Of a stretch of DNA of 13,474 bases, positions 12,923 to 13,474 are shown piece after piece. The notes below the pieces were generated by a model. That model was not told the DNA's origin and made no database searches. It saw only the letters and a list, made by a program, of their open reading frames with translations. The DNA lies in NCBI GenBank assembly GCA_001871755.1, contig MNXL01000281.1, positions 1 through 13,474 on the forward strand, given 5' to 3'. Each line of letters opens with the position of its first letter. Position 1 is the first letter of the stretch. The position numbers and the translations under genes were made by a program. This stretch comes from Anaerolineae bacterium CG2_30_64_16. Its GTDB lineage: Bacteria > Chloroflexota > Anaerolineae > CG2-30-64-16.

Positions 12923-13025
12923 GATATCAGTTTGGCAAGGAAAGGAGGTCCCAAGACCAAAACCGGTCAACGTGTTCTTTCCCTGAACACCTTTCGTTCC
13001 AGTCTTTCACAAGGAGGAGGCAAAC

Positions 13026-13474
13026 ATGTCTCGCAAGTTCTGGGGCGTAATCGCCCTGCTGATCGTCCTCTCGATGGTGATCGCCGCGTGCGCGCCGGCC
13101 CCCACGCCAGCCCCGGCAGCGGCGCCCACTCAAGCCCCGGCCGCCGCGCCCACCGCAGCGCCGGAACCAACGGCAGCGCCCGCCGCCGGCCAGGCCGCTT
13201 TCCAGATCCCAGACGTCGTCAAGGACAAATTCAACGTCGCCATGGTGTTGATCGGCCCGCACGATGACGGCGGTTGGTCCCAGGCCCACTATGAGGGGCT
13301 GGTCTATGTCGAGCAGAACGTGCCCAACGTGCACGTGGCTTATATCGAGAACGTGCCGGAAGGCGCCGACTCCGAGCAGATCTTCCGCAGCCTGGCTCGC
13401 AAGGGCTTCGACCTGATCCTTGGCACATCCTTCGGCTACATGGATCCGATGGAAACTGTGGCCGGTGAGTTCCC
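13026..13474 (+). CDS. BMP-family ABC transporter substrate-binding lipoprotein (3' cut by window edge)
   Basis: The ATG at 13026 has a very strong RBS (AAGGAGGAGG about 6 nt upstream), and the frame is open to the window edge, giving 149 residues. Residues 1-22 are a lipoprotein signal (KFWGVIALLIVLSMVIAAC, lipobox IAAC, Cys22). Residues 23-56 are a flexible linker of Ala, Pro and Thr. The binding domain then starts with KFNVAMVLIGPHDDGGWSQA, typical of the Bmp/PnrA family (PF02608), and continues with YEGLVYVEQN, YIENVPEGADSEQIFRSLA and GFDLILGTSFGYMDP. Bmp proteins bind purine nucleosides or nucleobases outside the membrane and deliver them to an ABC permease, which would be encoded beyond the edge. 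The divergent adenine deaminase supports a purine-type ligand. The exact ligand cannot be read from this half. Confidence 0.9.
   Translation, partial: MSRKFWGVIALLIVLSMVIAACAPAPTPAPAAAPTQAPAAAPTAAPEPTAAPAAGQAAFQIPDVVKDKFNVAMVLIGPHDDGGWSQAHYEGLVYVEQNVPNVHVAYIENVPEGADSEQIFRSLARKGFDLILGTSFGYMDPMETVAGEF

Noticed and set aside
12972..12990. Hairpin GTGTTC/GAACAC before the BMP gene as a terminator
   Set aside because: The stem is only 6 bp with 50% GC and no T run follows; transcription from the upstream promoter into the BMP gene remains plausible.
1..13474. tRNA, rRNA or a known riboswitch
   Set aside because: No cloverleaf, rRNA core or recognised aptamer consensus was found by eye in the gaps; a covariance-model search was not possible here.

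Overview
The window looks like a chromosomal segment of a fairly GC-rich bacterium, most likely a Chloroflexota of the Anaerolineae type. That placement is an inference. It rests on a lipoprotein with an Ala/Pro/Thr-rich linker, ABC-type nucleobase scavenging genes, many lineage-typical exported proteins, and short tandem repeats in the intergenic gaps. Almost everything between 1.8 and 12.5 kb is on the minus strand. Both edges cut genes.

Left edge (1-1.8 kb, plus strand): the C-terminus of a dihydropyrimidinase/hydantoinase-type amidohydrolase, followed directly by a decayed ATPase_2-type P-loop ATPase pseudogene. The pseudogene has a 1-base frameshift after Walker A, two in-frame TAG codons, and lacks both ends. 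A 79-bp MITE-like element at 1803-1881 closes this region.

Middle (1.88-7.2 kb, minus strand): an accessory block of six genes, all encoding exported, membrane-anchored or lipid-anchored proteins. None has a function I recognise. They lie in two transcription blocks. One is 3731->1878 (three genes). The other is 7106->6585, followed after a 200-bp gap by two lipoprotein genes (6383->4020). Each block begins with the same roughly 100-bp promoter module: two tandem 20-bp dyads resembling the lux box, a TTACAA-N16-TAGAGT promoter and a related leader. The genes behind the two copies are not visibly homologous.

Right of it (7.3-10.6 kb, minus strand): a tight operon of a membrane histidine kinase, a membrane-anchored TIM-barrel (glycosidase-like) protein and a NarL/LuxR-type response regulator, ending in a clear intrinsic terminator just before the promoter module of the 7106 gene. 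The simplest model is that the kinase, perhaps with the TIM-barrel protein as ligand sensor, phosphorylates the regulator. The regulator would then switch on both blocks of exported proteins through the dyads. This regulon model is an inference and is the most interesting content of the window.

Right edge (10.7-13.5 kb): adenine deaminase (minus strand) with a repeat-built hairpin in its leader, divergent from a small DUF5647-like gene and a BMP-family nucleoside-binding lipoprotein (plus strand, cut by the edge). Together with the dihydropyrimidinase at the other end, this suggests purine/pyrimidine salvage.

No rRNA, tRNA or CRISPR array was seen. GC comparisons are by eye, not computed.
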